A DNA stretch of 64,000 bases from NCBI RefSeq assembly GCF_014839835.1, contig NC_071634.1:18644453-18708452 (forward strand). Reading direction: 5' to 3'. Below, piece after piece: positions 24,301 through 39,300 of this stretch (the first letter of the stretch is position 1; every line of letters starts with the position of its first letter). The notes below the pieces were generated by a model that ran no database searches, was not told the DNA's origin, and saw only the letters and a program-made list of their open reading frames with translations. A program made the translations under genes and the position numbers. The DNA is from Dryobates pubescens (Eukaryota > Chordata > Aves > Piciformes > Picidae).

Positions 24301-27300
24301 CAAGTGAATCTGATTGGGATGAAAAAGCTTACTCAGAGGGGCTCAGATGTGATTAAAGATCACAGTTCTGGTGTCAGTAATTCCACAGTAAAGATTCAAA
24401 CTACAGATTCATTACTAGAAATAACAGAACCTTTTAGCTCGGATGGGACTGCTTGAGATGATGTATTCTAATGAACATCAGCTAGAGCAGGCTGCCCAGG
24501 ACCTATTTGGGCTTTGAGTATGTCCACAGATGGAGACTCCACAAACCTCTCTGGGAAGCCTGTTCCAGCATTTGAAATTGTTTTACCAAAAATTGTTCTG
24601 CTCAGCATAATTATACTATTCCTGTGGACAAACATACTTCTCAGCTTTTCACCCCTGAAAATATAGCCAGTTCTGTGACAACAATGCTGCATCCATAATA
24701 ACAGTTTGTGGAGCTCAGCTGGGTTGGCAGGAACGTAAAGGACCCTTGAAAGCAAGGAGAATGTTGTGTCCTAACTGCAACTGTTCAGCAGAACCTGTGA
24801 AAAGTGCTACAGAAAACAACAGTGCAGATGTTACTCTTTCCAGCTAGGAGAGTGAATGTGGAGCAGGTCTGGCAAGCAGGTTGAAGACAGTGTCACTGTT
24901 AGTCACTCATCAGAACTGAGCTGTGCCCTCTGTCTTTCACACACTGCTCAGCATTTTCTACCAGCGTGACTTACCTTTGAGGTCCACCAATGTCATGCAT
25001 AAGCCAAATGTGTACTGCAGAGACTCTTTCTGGGTTTAGGTTAAAGATCTCAATGCTTCCAAAGATGCTGCAAGAATGGGGCATGGAAAAGCAAAGCATT
25101 CTTAGTTATCTGAGAGAGACATACAACATTCCTCAAATACTACTGCTTGTTAGAGCTGCTGTTATACTCAAAGATAACCTTGCCGATGGATTTTCATACA
25201 CTATTTAAGTGCCGCATTGTAAAACACTTTCTCTCCATTCTTTTTCCACTGCTGGGAGAACTTTTGAAGCTCTCTACAGACTGAAACAGACCGAAGTTTT
25301 CCCCATCTTTAGTGCCTTTTCTCCTCTTCAGCTTATTTGCTCTTGATTTGGTGTGGTGCAAGGGAAATGAAAATAGCTGTTGCCCTGACCAGCATATTCT
25401 TCATCTTTCAGTACTGTTCAAGACTGCACTTCCAGACAGGTAACCCAAGGAAGCACAGTCTGGAGGGGTAAAATCCAGTCAGCTCCATGAACAGTTAGAA
25501 ATATGTCACATGAACAAATGAACTATAACAATGACATGACTTTGTGTGGTCAGAGCATACTGGACAGCCCAGCTGTGTATCTTCTGAAGGATTTCAGTGA
25601 CAGCCACTGTATAGAAGGAGCTAGGTGAATCAGCTCTACAACAGCCAGTGGTTTGGACCCCTACATGAGTTCACCAAAACCCATTCTGCGCTGGGACTCG
25701 CTGGCAAAACCATGCTCACCAATTTGCAGGCATCACAGAAAGATCAATGGCAGCATGCTGAGTAAATACCTGCTGCTTCCAAAAGCTCCAGCTTCTACTG
25801 ATCCATTGAGCATCACTTGAACCACACCACATGCTGCTTCTGCAAACTGAACAAAGCAAATGGACCTTATATGCTGACATGACAAGCAGCGCCACATCAG
25901 AATCAAGGTTAGCGGAGACTGCTGTAACCTCATTGATGCCATATACTTGTCCTAAACAAGATCTGGCCACTACTTTTGCACAACTTGTCAATGCAAAACC
26001 CCCAAACTTCTAAAGGCTACTGCAAACAGTGATAAAGCTGCATTAGTCAGCTATGAACTTGCCATCTGATGTTGTAGGGTACAGAAACTTTGCTGGTTTC
26101 AGTTTTAACAGGGCTTTCCAGATCCCCAGCAGCTACAGGCACCTGATGGGGCTCTAGTAACTTGGACTAGTCCTCAGATTGCTTTAACTCGGGTGGTAAG
26201 GACAAAGCAGAACAGAGGTATTGCTATTTGAAGTGCACACAAACCATCATATATTCATTAGCCTGTGACTCATGCTCTGTGTTCTTTTGTGGCTAGAAAT
26301 TTTTCTCCCCAGTGGTCTTAGCAAATCTCATCACAAAGTTTTGTTTGATTTGATCTTTAAATTATTGGATTACGTCATCACCACTCCTTTTTTCTTTAAC
26401 ACTCATGTCAAATATTTAGACTACTAAGGTTACAACATAAAGTACCCACTCAAGATATATAATCCATTGGTAAGACAAAGACTTTTTTAAAAGCTGAACA
26501 CAGGTAACTGTACTTATCAACTAGACCACTTCCTCTTAAGTAAAAAAAAATTGTGGCTCAGACTCAGATCTCAGGAGCTGCGAAGTTGCAGGAAAGTTTC
26601 ATTATGTGTAATTTTCTAATCTAATAAGCAAGAGTTTTAGCAGATCTTAAATCTACTTGGACTGGAAAGCCTGCAGTTGAGCAAGCCTGACTCAGTAAGG
26701 TGGTTTCTCCTCCAGACTCTGGAAGTGAGGGGAATGATGAGAACACAGAAACTGTTTTGACCTTGGAAAACTTATGCACATGAGATTTCCCACAAACCAA
26801 TTTTTATTATGGTGAGTAGAGGGACTTTTATGTACGTGAAAGCACAAGCATACAAGAATGGTGGTTTTCCAATGGGCCAGTCATCTACTACTAGTTGTAT
26901 CAAGGGGGAAGTCTCAAGAGACTTAAAAAAAAATGTCACTCATACAAGGCAGTAGGTTGCTGGGTTTTTTTCCTGGCAGTTTCTTAGTGCTGATTCAACA
27001 AAGGCAGACTAACTGCTTAATTCAGACTAGCAGGACCTCCTTCATATGATGTGAGCTGGCATGTGGCTATGGGTGGGTACATCATAGGAACCTTGCCAGA
27101 CACCACTGTGGGAGGATGCAATCTTCAGGCTTATGTCAGAAGGATGCAAAGGGATTCACAGCTATTTGCAAAATTTCTGTGTCAGTGTGGGCACTGCTCT
27201 CAACATTAGCATGCTCAAGTGCACTTTATTTTAGCAGCTGCAGTCCTGTAATTTAATTAAGGATTATTATTGTAAGCATTATTTGCACAACTTCAGCTGT

Positions 27301-30300
27301 CTGCCAGGCATTGTTCTAGATTTGGCTTACAATCTGTGTCCACAATTAAGAATACCAAACCACAGTGACATTAAATATTGTACATAAAATACAGGAACTT
27401 GGAAATGCAAATTTCCAGTGCCATGATTTTTAGCACCTGAAGCTAAAACTCATCTGAATTTTTCCTATTCCATGTTTTATGTCTAGTCTGCAAACTCACA
27501 TTTTTGGCAGTGTCTTTCAGCAGCCATGAATTTGGGGAGATTTATTCTAGATCTTACCATCTTGGATGCCATTTTCCAGAATACAGATCCAGGGTTGCCC
27601 TCACATTCACTTCTTTTTGGACAAGACTCATAGTTGATTCCTGAGAAAAAATACATTTATAGAAGAGCTAAGGTTGGAATGAATATCGTTGTAGTGCTTA
27701 TATGGCTTTGAGAGCTGATTAACAATGGGAAAAAGACTTGTCCCCTACCAAAGCAAGAAGGCTACAAGAGGAGAGGGGATTTGTACATATTAGAAGGATC
27801 TTCCTGTTTGTTCCCACACAGCTTCAGGGAGGAGGTGGAAAGCCCTGTATGCAAATAATTCTCAGAAAACTGAGAAGGGAAAACATGTAATTTTCAATGC
27901 AAGAAACAGGTTGGCCCTTCACAAATACTGTCCAATTGCATGGGGAAAAGAAAAAGTCAAAAAATTGCCCAACATTGTCAGTAATGCCAGCGGAGTTTAA
28001 AGATTGCTGTCCTTAAGCACCAGCCCAGGAGGAATGGACAGCAGTAACCCCCAAGTCACCTAAATGCTGTTCCCACCACTCAGACTGGCCTATGGCCAGG
28101 ATCTTCCTGAATGACACTTTTGTTCTGCAAATTCTCCCATAGCACTCGTAGGAAGGAAGCAAGTAGTCTAGATAAAGAGGGCTAGATGTCACCATTAGCC
28201 CAAGCAGAAACTTGATGTTTTAATAACAACCAAAGCTGTGTTTTTTAAATCAGCCTGAGAACTAAGTATTACTTTCAGTCTACAATAACAGGGGACAGAA
28301 ATACAGTTAAGGTTTTAAACTTAATTACAAGAAAAGAGGAAAGGATATTGTTTAGCTCCAGATATACAAGAGAAAAGGACAATCTGAAATTCCAGTGTTT
28401 ATATTTGTCTTGCAAAAAATCAGAACGTATTACCTGGGGCAGAGGGATCTCCACACCATGAAACCCTATCAGCCATATAACCCAACAAGGTGTCTTCCAA
28501 GGTAAGGAAATTTTGATTGGATTTTGTGTAACGATGAACGAGGTCATTTGTCTTGCTCCAAAAGAGTGACTGTGAAATAAGGTACGATGTCTAGTAAGTG
28601 ACATTTATGCTAGAGTATAGGTCAGGAAATACTGTCAGGACATTTCCCTGCAGAAAACCAAAGCATTTTCATTATAATGAGGGAGGCTTAATCTTTTTCT
28701 GAAATGCTGCAAGTTCACCTCAGTATGTTAATTCCTACTTCTGCAGCCCATGCTCCCATTTTCAAAATCTTTTGGGGAGTTTTTTTGTTGTTGTTTTGGG
28801 TTTTTTTGTGGGGGAAAATGGACACATTCAACCCATAAAGCATTTTGAAAGCAAAGGTTTGACTTGTTCTCATAGGACATATGCCTAATTCATTCTGTGC
28901 TCTAGAGCTGCTTGTGGAAGAACAGCTCTGCGGTCCCTCCAGCAGCATGGCAGCCTTATGCTCAGGGCACAGTGACTTCTCTGTCACATCTCCAGGATGA
29001 CTCCTGTACTGAGGCCTGAGGCAAGCCTGACAGAGGGATGATTTCCAGGGATACAGTGTGAACAGGGTTACTGAGGTCCGAAGGTATTAACTGCAGAACT
29101 CTTGGCAATAAGTGCAAAAGCAAAATATCATGCTGCAGATTTCAGTTGCAGATGTCCCTGCTGGCTGCATGGGGATTGGACTAGGGGATGGTCCCTTCCA
29201 ACCCAAACCATCCTGTGATTCCTGACAATCATTCCAGGCATGACCCCACCACTCACAGCACTGTGCAAAGAAGCCCTCCCACAACAATCCTCCTGCAGCA
29301 GCCCACCACGCATAGTGCTGTTACCTTGTTACAGGGTATGGGGTGGCTCGCTAACTCCATTAAAGGCTGATAATCTTCTGAGGTAATGTTACAGGGATTC
29401 TTGTAAATGAAGGCATGTTTTAAGGAGTCCCATATTTTTAGGCAATCCTTATTTCTGCCAAAAGATCAAAATATAATTAATTAGTGTTTACGAGTGTGTA
29501 TGGCTATGAAAGGATGTCCCTCTGTTACAGTTACATACTACGGATCAGATTTTGAAAGAGTTCTGACTATGCTCAGGGATTGAAATGCATTATCCATCAC
29601 AAAAGCAGAGCATCTTTGGCAAACTAAGTACAAAGTTCTAAAACATCTTTCTCTCTCTTTTACATTTTAAATTGCTAGCTATTGCAATATCTGAATGTCC
29701 TCTGGTTTTGTTCCATAGGAAGAGGAATGCTCATATCACACAATCAGAAGATCAAATTTGGTCATTATTCATACTAAAGCAGGAGAAGCAAATGTGGCAG
29801 CCTGCAGCTTCTACATTTCAAAAGCAGGGCTGAAAGACATTGCTTTCAGGTACAGTAAGACAAAAATATGCCCGTGTGTTTCCTTGCAGTGTTTTACCCT
29901 ACAGAAATAGTACCCATAATTTTATCTAAACCAAAACCAAGGGTCTGTCTGGTTTGGACTTGGTATTATTTTAATTTATGCACTCATTTGCAACTACTGA
30001 GTTGGGATCCACAGTTGATTTGCACACGTATAACCAAGATCCAGATCAGGTGCTTGGTCTCCAGTGGGTGTTTTTTTTCAGTCTCCTGATTCTCCACTGT
30101 ATTACATGTTCTGGCCCTTTGGCTCTCACTGGCCACACTTGTTTCTTAAGATGCTGCTTGGTCAGCCTAGGAAATATATCCCCATTCTGCAGACAGAAGC
30201 AGGGCTCCTTTCCTGCCACCGTGAGGAAATCTGTTCCCCAGTGCAGAGGAGCAATCTCGCCTCTGTACTGAAGCACTGCCATGCTGCCTTCCGGAGCCCT

Positions 30301-33300
30301 CAGAATACAACCTCCGGGATGGCTCAGGGCATTTGTGTTCCTGTGCTGGAGGTGGAGTGAAAGCTTTGCCTTAAGGCAATTCATAATTGTTGTCTGTCTA
30401 GTATGTGTTTTCAAGTCTGCCCCCCCACAGGTGCATGTCTCTTCCTTTTCATGCTTCCATGGTTCCAGTCCCCCTTAATACAGCAGTGATAGTGATTCTG
30501 CATCCCATTTTTAAGCAAATCTAATGCTGACTGCATTATCCTGCTGTCTGCATGTCTGAATGGAGCTGCTCTGTCTTTGACTCATCCGCTCGCTCTTCAC
30601 AGTCTGCAGTCATCTCCCAGTGTGTTCCCATTGAAAGCTGTTTGAAGAATGGACTTTGTCTTGTTTGAAGAAACCAATGCCTTCAGAAGACCCTGAAAAT
30701 AGCACGGATCAGTTAGTACATGACACAGCTGTAGCTTTGGTACCAGTTGGTACTCCGTAAAATGAAGGATGTATAATTTGATTCAAGAGCTCTAAAGAGA
30801 TTAAAAAATTAAGTTATTAATTGAAGATTTCCAAACATTTTTTCCAGTTAATCTGCCCTACAGTTGTGTGGTCTCATTCCTGCTACTGAACTGGATCCTG
30901 CTCATTCCTGCTACCGGATTCCATTTTGGGTGTTAGAGAGCCGAACTGGAATGCAAAGAGTTGAGCTGTTTGTATTACACGGGCCATGTCCAAACTGCGG
31001 GGCCCTGAACCACTTGTCAGCTCCTGGCCAATTCCTCATGATCTGGACATGAACTCTCTTCCTTCCCTCCATAAGCCTTAAGGAAAATACACACAGAGGA
31101 GGCCAGACTGTCTCTGTGTGTCCAGAAGGGACACTGGAAGACAGTACAGTAGCCTGAGCCAGTATCAATAGTGGGAAGGAGCAGGCAATCCACTGCAAAA
31201 CGTCCCTGGCTTTCCTCCCCTTTTGCCTCTATTTATGCAGTAAGATCTAAATTACCACTATGTATGATAATGGTTATTGGGAAGCCATACCACCAAGGTG
31301 GTTACTACAGCAGGTTTCCAGGCCCCAGCTTCTTCCAGTACTCCTCTGTGAAGGGTCCATGGTGGATGTGTCCTCATTTCTCATTCCTGGGGCAGCCCAG
31401 GAGGGCCAATGGCATCCTGGCCTGCATCAGGAACGGTGTGGCCAGCAGGAGCAGGGAGGTCATTCTGCACTGGTTAGGCTGCACCTCGAGTCCTGTGTCC
31501 AGTTCTGGGCCCCTCAGTTTTGGAAGGAGGTTGACTTGCTGGAGCGTGTCCAGAGAAGGGCAACAAAGTTGGGGAGGGGCTTGGAATACAAGCCCTATGA
31601 GGAGAGACTGAGGGAGCTGGGGTTGCTTAGCCTGGAGAAGAGGAGACTCAGGGGTGACATTATTGCTGTCTACAACTACCTGAAGGGGGGTTGTAGTCAG
31701 GCAGAGGTTGGTCTCTTCTCTCAGGCAACCAGTACATGAACAAGAGGACACAGTCTCAGGCTGTGCCAGGGGAGGTTTAGGCTGGAGGTTAGGAGGAAAT
31801 TTTACACAGAGAGAGTGATTGGCCATTGGAATGGGCTGCCCGGGGAAGTGGTGGGGTCGCCATCACTGGGGGTGTTCAGGACGAGCCTTGACAGGATGCT
31901 TGGTTGCAGGGTTTAGTTCATTAGGTGGTGTTGGATGATAGGTTGGACACGATGATATTGAAGGTCTCTTCCAACCTGGTCTATTCTAAGTGAATTGTGC
32001 TGCAGAGCTCTATCTGGGCTGCAGATATCCTGCAGCTTGGCCTGTCTGATTTAAAACAGGCTTGAGTATTGCCACTGTACAGTGCCATCTGAAAACGTGG
32101 AAAGATCCTGGGGGCAGAGACAAGACAACTCAGCCTGGAGGGTCTCCAGACACATGGCTGAGTAGGACAATCCTGACTTCATGCTGAATTTAATTTGTAC
32201 TATACCAGTCTGCAACACAGGGGCAGCTCCAGCTGATTAGGGAGGACACCTCTTTATATGAACCAGATTCACCTCCAGGTGAATAAGGGCTAATAACAAT
32301 AATTATTTTTTCACTATTGTCTTGTATCCAGAGGCTAAATGCACTTTCAGTAACAGTCACTGCAGAAACAAGAAGCCAAAGTGCAGACACTCTAGGAGGC
32401 ACAGTCATTCTTTCTGGCTGCACTGTCTTGTCAGGCTCCATTCACATGTTTTACTTGCCAGAATTTAACTTGGGACAGAATGACCTCCCTGTTCCTGCTG
32501 GCCACACTATTCCTGATACAGGCCAGGATGCCATTGGCCCCCTTGGCTGCCTGGGCACACTGCAGGCTCATGTTCAGCCTACCATCAGTCAGTAACCCCA
32601 GATCCCTCTCTGCCTGGCCACTTTCCAGCCACTCTGACCCCAGCCTCTAGCACTGCATGGGGTTGCTGTGACCAATGTGCAGAACAAAGTTGGCGAGGGG
32701 TTTGGAACACAAGCCCTATGAAGAGAGGCTGAGGGAGCTGGGGTTGCTTAGCCTGGAGAAGAGGAGGCTCAGGGGAGACCTTATTGCTCTTTACGACTAC
32801 CTGAAGGGAGGTTTTAGACAGGTGGGGGCTGGTCTCTTCTCCCAGGCAGCCAGCACCAGAACAAGAGGACACAGTCTCAGGCTGTGCCAGGGGAGGTTTA
32901 GGCTGGAGGTTAGGAAGAAGTTCTTCACAGAGAGAGTGAGTGCCCATTGGAATGGGCTGCCCGGGGAGGTGGTGGAGTCGCCATCATTGTAGGTGTTCAG
33001 GAGGAGACTTGATGGGGTGCTTGGTTGCATAGGTTAGTTGATTTGGTGGTGTTGGATGATGGGTTGAATGCGATGATCTTGAAGGTCTCTTCCAACCTGG
33101 TTTATTCTATTCTATTTCTCTCATATGATATACAGGTTTTGCCTCATGTCTCAAAGAGATTACCAGTCTTGCAGAACTGTGATTTTGATTGATATATGAA
33201 AAAAAATCGGCAGAAAGAAGACTTCAGGACCTGTTAATCCCAGCTCCAGGAAGACACCTTTTGAGGTAGACGCTCCTGTCCTGTTTCACCTGTCCCTTTT

Positions 33301-36300
33301 TACAGCACAGCAAGAAAATATTCTTCTGATGTACAGCATTTAACTGACATTGAACAGAGATAAAGTAGAGACCTGCTGTAGCTCTGAGCCTCCTAAAAAC
33401 TATATGAGAAGTTTGCCAGCACTTGGCATGCTAAAAATTCCAGCAAGAAGGATTTGATGTCAAAATGACCACTTTTGCCTTGCCAAAAAAAAAAATGCTT
33501 GGGAAACAAACTCTACTCTCAAGGCTGCTCCCAAGTTCTCCCTGGGAAGTTCTCAGTCACAGAATGGGTTCAGAAGAATTGTTTACAAAAGAAAGGAAAG
33601 GTAGTTTTAGTTTACTGATTAATTAAATTTACCTAATGAAGACACAGGAGTCCACAGTAAATATGCTTTTGTACAACACTGCATACTCTCCTCTGGTTTT
33701 TGTTTGTATGTTTGAGGTTGCATCATATCTACAAATATCCTATCTTTATGCACACTGGACTTCTTCCTTTGAGGCTAGCTTTGTTTATGATGAAATCTTT
33801 AAGCCCTTTTGTCCTTCTACAAAATCTGAACTATTTAATCCAAATTCAGTAACATGTAAAACAAATATATTCTAATTTTATGCTTAATTTTTTAACACTT
33901 TCAACATTTTTTTTAATTAATAGAATTTAGGAAATGCTGCTGAACTAGTGACTAACAGAAGGAGCACTGTGATATCTGCTGTGAACTCAACAACTGAACC
34001 TGTAACACTTTCTCTGGAAAGTGAATTTTGCAGAACTTGCCATCACCTTTTGGAGACAGAAACTACATCCAGCACAGCACTGAGTAATGGCTGAGATACA
34101 AATAACCATTAAACTACACTCCCTTATTAAATCTGAATGTTAGATATACTGCAAAGCACATCCTGCATTTGTCCTCACAGTTGGGTAGAAGTTGTACCTT
34201 CCAAAGAATTTGAGTATTTCTGTCTATGTACTTTTTATATGAATATCACATTTAGCTATCAAACAGAAGCTGGGTCCAAGGACATTTCCATTAGCAGCTA
34301 TCCTAGCAGCCAAACCTCAATGTGCATATTAGAAGAATGGGCATCTTTGGCATCATTATCTGTTGCATATCAGTACACTGGGCTGGCTCACCTTCGAAGA
34401 GTATCCTTTCACTTAAAGGAATGGGATGGCATTCGGCTACCTGGCAAAGGACTATTAACATAGACATTTTAATTAATTTTTTTTAAACTGGGCACAATGA
34501 AGCTAATTCATCCGCAACTGAATTTGATTAATTGATATAATGTCAAGGATAAGCTTAATCACTTCTGATGTCAGTTGCACCATGAACAATGTTCTGCTTT
34601 TGGTTCAGTATTGGACCGACACTGGATGCTCACCACCTTCAGAAGGGCAGTATTTCCTTGGAATGTGTTGTCTCTAGTTCTTCAAGCAAAAAAAAATTGA
34701 GAGGAATGCTCTAAGTATGGGGCCCATTTGAAATTTGCAAATGCTAAATTGCTTCCAGGCTGCTTTGTAGAGAACTCAGTCAGCTCGAATCACTCTACTA
34801 GGCAGAGATTCTTCCTTGGTCATATGTGGTCTCCCCTGCAACCAATATCAGCTTTTCAAAGTCTGGAGTTTTCTTCCTAAAAGATGGAAATGTCTTCAAG
34901 ATATTTCAATTGTGGCTGTGTGCTGAGGTTCTGAAGTTAAAGCTAGAAAGAGTCTCTCTATGTAATTGTCTTTTGCAAGGATCAAACCTCACCAGCAGTT
35001 GCAATTTGTATAAGAAAATCCAAAACTGTAATGCAAATATGCACCGAAGCACTCAGAAATCTGGCTCTTTAAAAAGTCAGTGAGGAGTTCGTGGTTAATG
35101 GCATCAGAACAACTCACACTCTGCTAGGTGTCTAAGGCATCATCTTCACCTGCAAAAGCCCAGACATTTCACAAGGAGAATGCATATTAAAGGAGCTAAA
35201 TGGTGTAGCCATGTTTCTGCATGTAACAGGCACAGCTCTGCCTGCATGTCAGTTCTGCCTCTTCTGTAATGTGTGAGGGCTGCAGACAGCAGTACAATCT
35301 ACACATCTGTATTCAGTTTAGTTTTTCATGTGAGCTTATGAATAGTCCTATCTGTATGTCGTCAGAAACTGTGCCATGTACAACAGCCTTTATGCCTGCA
35401 CGGACAAGAAACCCTCGGTAACCCAGAATCCTTTTGCTACCTTTTCCCCCCTAAATATTTCGATTTTTTGTTTTCTTCTGCTGTCCCTTCATTTCTTCCA
35501 GCCTCGCCATGTCTTACTGCTTCTTTGAAGTGGTATTTTCGGAGCCGCTGCAAGCCCAGCCCAGGCAGCTGTGGTTGGACTTCTCTGCAGAGAGTTTGAG
35601 CAGCGGGTGGGAGGAGTTCAGCGCAAGGAGCACACTGCCATCACGCGGGAGACGGACTTCCCAGGAGCAGCAGCTGAGGCCAGCCCCGGGGGTGCGCGGT
35701 CCTTCACGCCAGGTGATGGCCTGACCCGTCACCAGACCACTGAGTCAGAAAACAGGGATGTGAGTGAGTACAACAGACCAACTTCATTCCTATAATTGTA
35801 GCACTTCTGATCTCCCATCAGGCGTCTTTGTGCTTAAAGAATCAGACAAATGGGAATTCAGAGAGGTCAGCCAATACACTGCCATCAATGAGGAGGGTGC
35901 TGTCTGCTGCTTGTAGCATTAAGATAATACAGAGAGGGAAAATTGTCAAGGGAAAGGATGACAAAAAACAAATTATGGCAGAGCTGTCAATCAGTGTCTC
36001 CAATGTGCACTAGCCTCTCACTGCCCACTTACATTATTGCAAAGTGTCTGCCATCATAACATTTATGGTAACTGACTTTTTTTCAATATGAGAATGACAT
36101 ACTTGATTTTTTTGATTTTGTAGTGTATTGCTCTCTTCCTTAATTAAATAGTCCAAAAGCCAGTAAAGAAAACATCAGAGGAAATGACACAGCATAAGAG
36201 ACAGAGATCCCAAACTCTGCCTCAGAGAAAAGGCTTCTGGAAAGGTTGCCTAAGGGCAGAGCAATTAAATTCCCCATGGCAGAAGTGGGGAGAATGGAGG

Positions 36301-39300
36301 TCTCTAAAAGGAGGATGTACAAGGTGAGATTTCCACAGGGGGCACCTCAGGGCTGTGTGTTTGTGTATGAGGAGTGGCCTGGAACAAATGGTAAATCTTT
36401 GTCACGTTGGTCCTTCACCTCTCGCAGGACTGAGAAGGTTTTGAGGGCTGGTGTGCTTATCGCTTTGGTTTATAGCTCCTGAAGTATTTTACGTGAGTCT
36501 AGAACAACACTAAGCCTTATCACCCTTCCAGGAAGGGCTGAACCAAGAGGTGACAGCTATAAACCAGTGAAGACTTCATCTACCACAAGCACATATTTTT
36601 TTTTGCTGACCGGATTTCAGCTTTCCTGGGTGAAAAGCCAAGCTGCTTAAGCAGATGGGTGTTTTCAGTGATGCTCTGGAAGTGGGATGCAGCCTCTAGA
36701 AAGATAGAATTCTCACCTGGACTGTATTTTGACTAAGGGTTGTAGTTTCTCTGCAACTTAAGCTTCCAAGTGAGTGCCATTGTCATCAACAGATACAGAG
36801 GGAACAAATTTAAGCTAGCATCATAACTCTTGATTAGAGGGTGTATTTTTAGTGTTATTTTTAGTATTAAACTTGGAAAAACACTTCCATAAGAATGATC
36901 CAAATAAAAGGATTTTATAGCAGAGAAACAATGACTTAATGCATCTGAGGGGTTGGTTGGTTTGATTGTTTCTTTCCCCATAACATGAATTCACAGTACG
37001 TTGGGGTTCTTTGTGGAATTAAAACTGTTGGGATGTGGCATAAATGCAGTAAGTCATGCTTCAAGAGTGCAGGTGTCAGCAGGACAAGGGAAGAGAGGGA
37101 GATTTAGCATGACTGTGAGTGAGCTTCTTGATAATACATCTTTTCAGGGTCACCTCCTGGGAAGACAGACCGCATCTTCGGCAACTTCAGACACTTGACA
37201 CGAGATTCGCGTTTGATCATAGAAAGAAAAGGATCTATTCCTCCTAGCCCTATGGATAAGCAAAGTGATATTTCCCCACAGTACTCTGTGCTGTTAAACA
37301 GTTCTTGAGTTTTAACCATACAATGACAACTGAATGATCCCACGTCTGAGCACAGATGTTCGCACTGACATCTTCACAGATGTTACAGAACTAAACTGGG
37401 GAGAGGTAAGAGGAAACAGGATTCCTCTTTCAGCAGCAACAAGGTCTAGGATTTGCTCATCCAAGCATTTAATATATTCGATTCTAGGGTGGTGCTATGA
37501 TTTAGACAGCCACCAGCCATTGCTCTGTATAGCCAATCTATAAAACCAGTAAACAGAGAGAAGGTAGAAAACAGGCATCTAACTGACTGTGCATGACTCT
37601 ACATTTGCATAAAGTTGCATCAGAAACTGAAGTGGAACAGTATTTTATTAACAAATACTTAATAATGTGTAGAAGACCAGTACAGAATTATATTCCTCTG
37701 GTTTCTGGGTTTAAAATCAAAGGAGACTTTCTCAGCAAGGAGAATAAATGTTGGCAATTAATTGTCTCAAGCACAAATGATAGTTACCCACTGCCATGTG
37801 AACTTGTCCCTCACTAAAGAGAAAATTAATTCTTTCTAATGAGCTTCCTCTAGGAAGAGATGACTATAAACCCCAAATGCAGTCCTCTATTACTTCATGC
37901 AGAACTAAATAATTATGGAAACTAGCTTCAAACAGCATGAAGAATCATTTGAAGGACCAACTATAGAACCAGTAGCCGCTGCCTCTAAGTCCTGAAGTGC
38001 TAATAACTGTCCATTTGTGCCTAATTGTTATATTCCAATTCCAGATAAAGCTCAGTTCAGTGTGTCTCAATGATACATCCCTTACTGCCTGATCTGTCCC
38101 AGGAGACATCAAGGTCCAAAACCATCATCAGGAGCAATGGGTAAGTTACTGTGCCAACTGGCCTTGACTAGCACTGCTTTTCTGAATGACCAGGACCAGG
38201 AACTGACCTGGTCCTGCAGAAGGCTGGAGCTGGTGAGCAGGCAGCTCTGTGCACGCCACTTCTCTTGCCTGCTCTGGTCGCGCCGGAGCGCATCCCTATG
38301 AAGGGAAATCCGCAGCGTATGAGAGCTGTGAGCGTCCTGTTAGCCACAAGAGGGAGTCCAGATCCGTATTTTTTCCCCAGAACAAGCCAGCTATTCCAAT
38401 TGGAAATACGGCACTCCCAAATGTAGTAAATAGTCACATTCCCTAACTCCTGAAGTAAATAAACTCCTATTAAAAAAAAAAAAAATCATCAAAATGGAAA
38501 CTTAGTGTCTCTAATAAAAAAAGTAAAGATGAGGAAGCATGCATGAGTTTACTGCAAGCAGACCTTTTTACAGAAATGCACGTGTTGGTGTGAGATTAAA
38601 GGGGTATGACAAGACAATGCAGAAAATTATGAGGAAATCAGAAGATTTCTAACCAAGGCAGTGAAGTTCCCATGGTGGGAGTAGTGGTAACAAAAGTTCT
38701 GAGTACAGGGCACAGCTTGCTCAGCTCATAATCTTGTCCAAGTTTCTGCACTTCACTGTTCCTACTTCTTCTCTTTGATTAAGAGCACCAAAGATCTCAT
38801 GCAATGCAAGATCCAAGGTCAGCAATAATGATGAAAGAGCATGGGATGAAAGAGACAGAGCTCTCTGATGTGTCCTAAGGGCACCTGCTTCATTATTAGA
38901 AAGGACCAGCACCAGGAGCAGTTACGTGGCAACCTGCACCAAGCTCAGCAGGATCAGAAACAAGGAATCACAGGTTGGTTTCCCAGAAAAGCACCTGTTT
39001 AATTTTTTGTTCAGGAACATCAGGTGTACATAAATGAACATGTGTTTAACTTTTTTCCAGTGTTAAATGCCTTGGATAAGCTCATCTCTAAAATGAAAAG
39101 ATAAAAAAGGTCCTGCTATACAAATTCATTTCATCTGTAAGGACCTAAGTGCTTCTATGACTCTATACTTCTCTTGAAAACTAGAAGTGATGTCACAGCC
39201 ATTAGGCTATTGAATACTCTTAGGTTAAGAAAAGCACAAAATGCTATGCCTTGTAAAAATACCTTTTTAGAAAACTTATATTCACAGGTTTGTGATTTTT

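Noticed and set aside
31260-31739. 159-codon open frame with [12 protein letters not shown] and [12 protein letters not shown] motifs
   Set aside because: This is the end of the CR1 reverse-transcriptase frame in a dead, truncated LINE copy, not a host gene.
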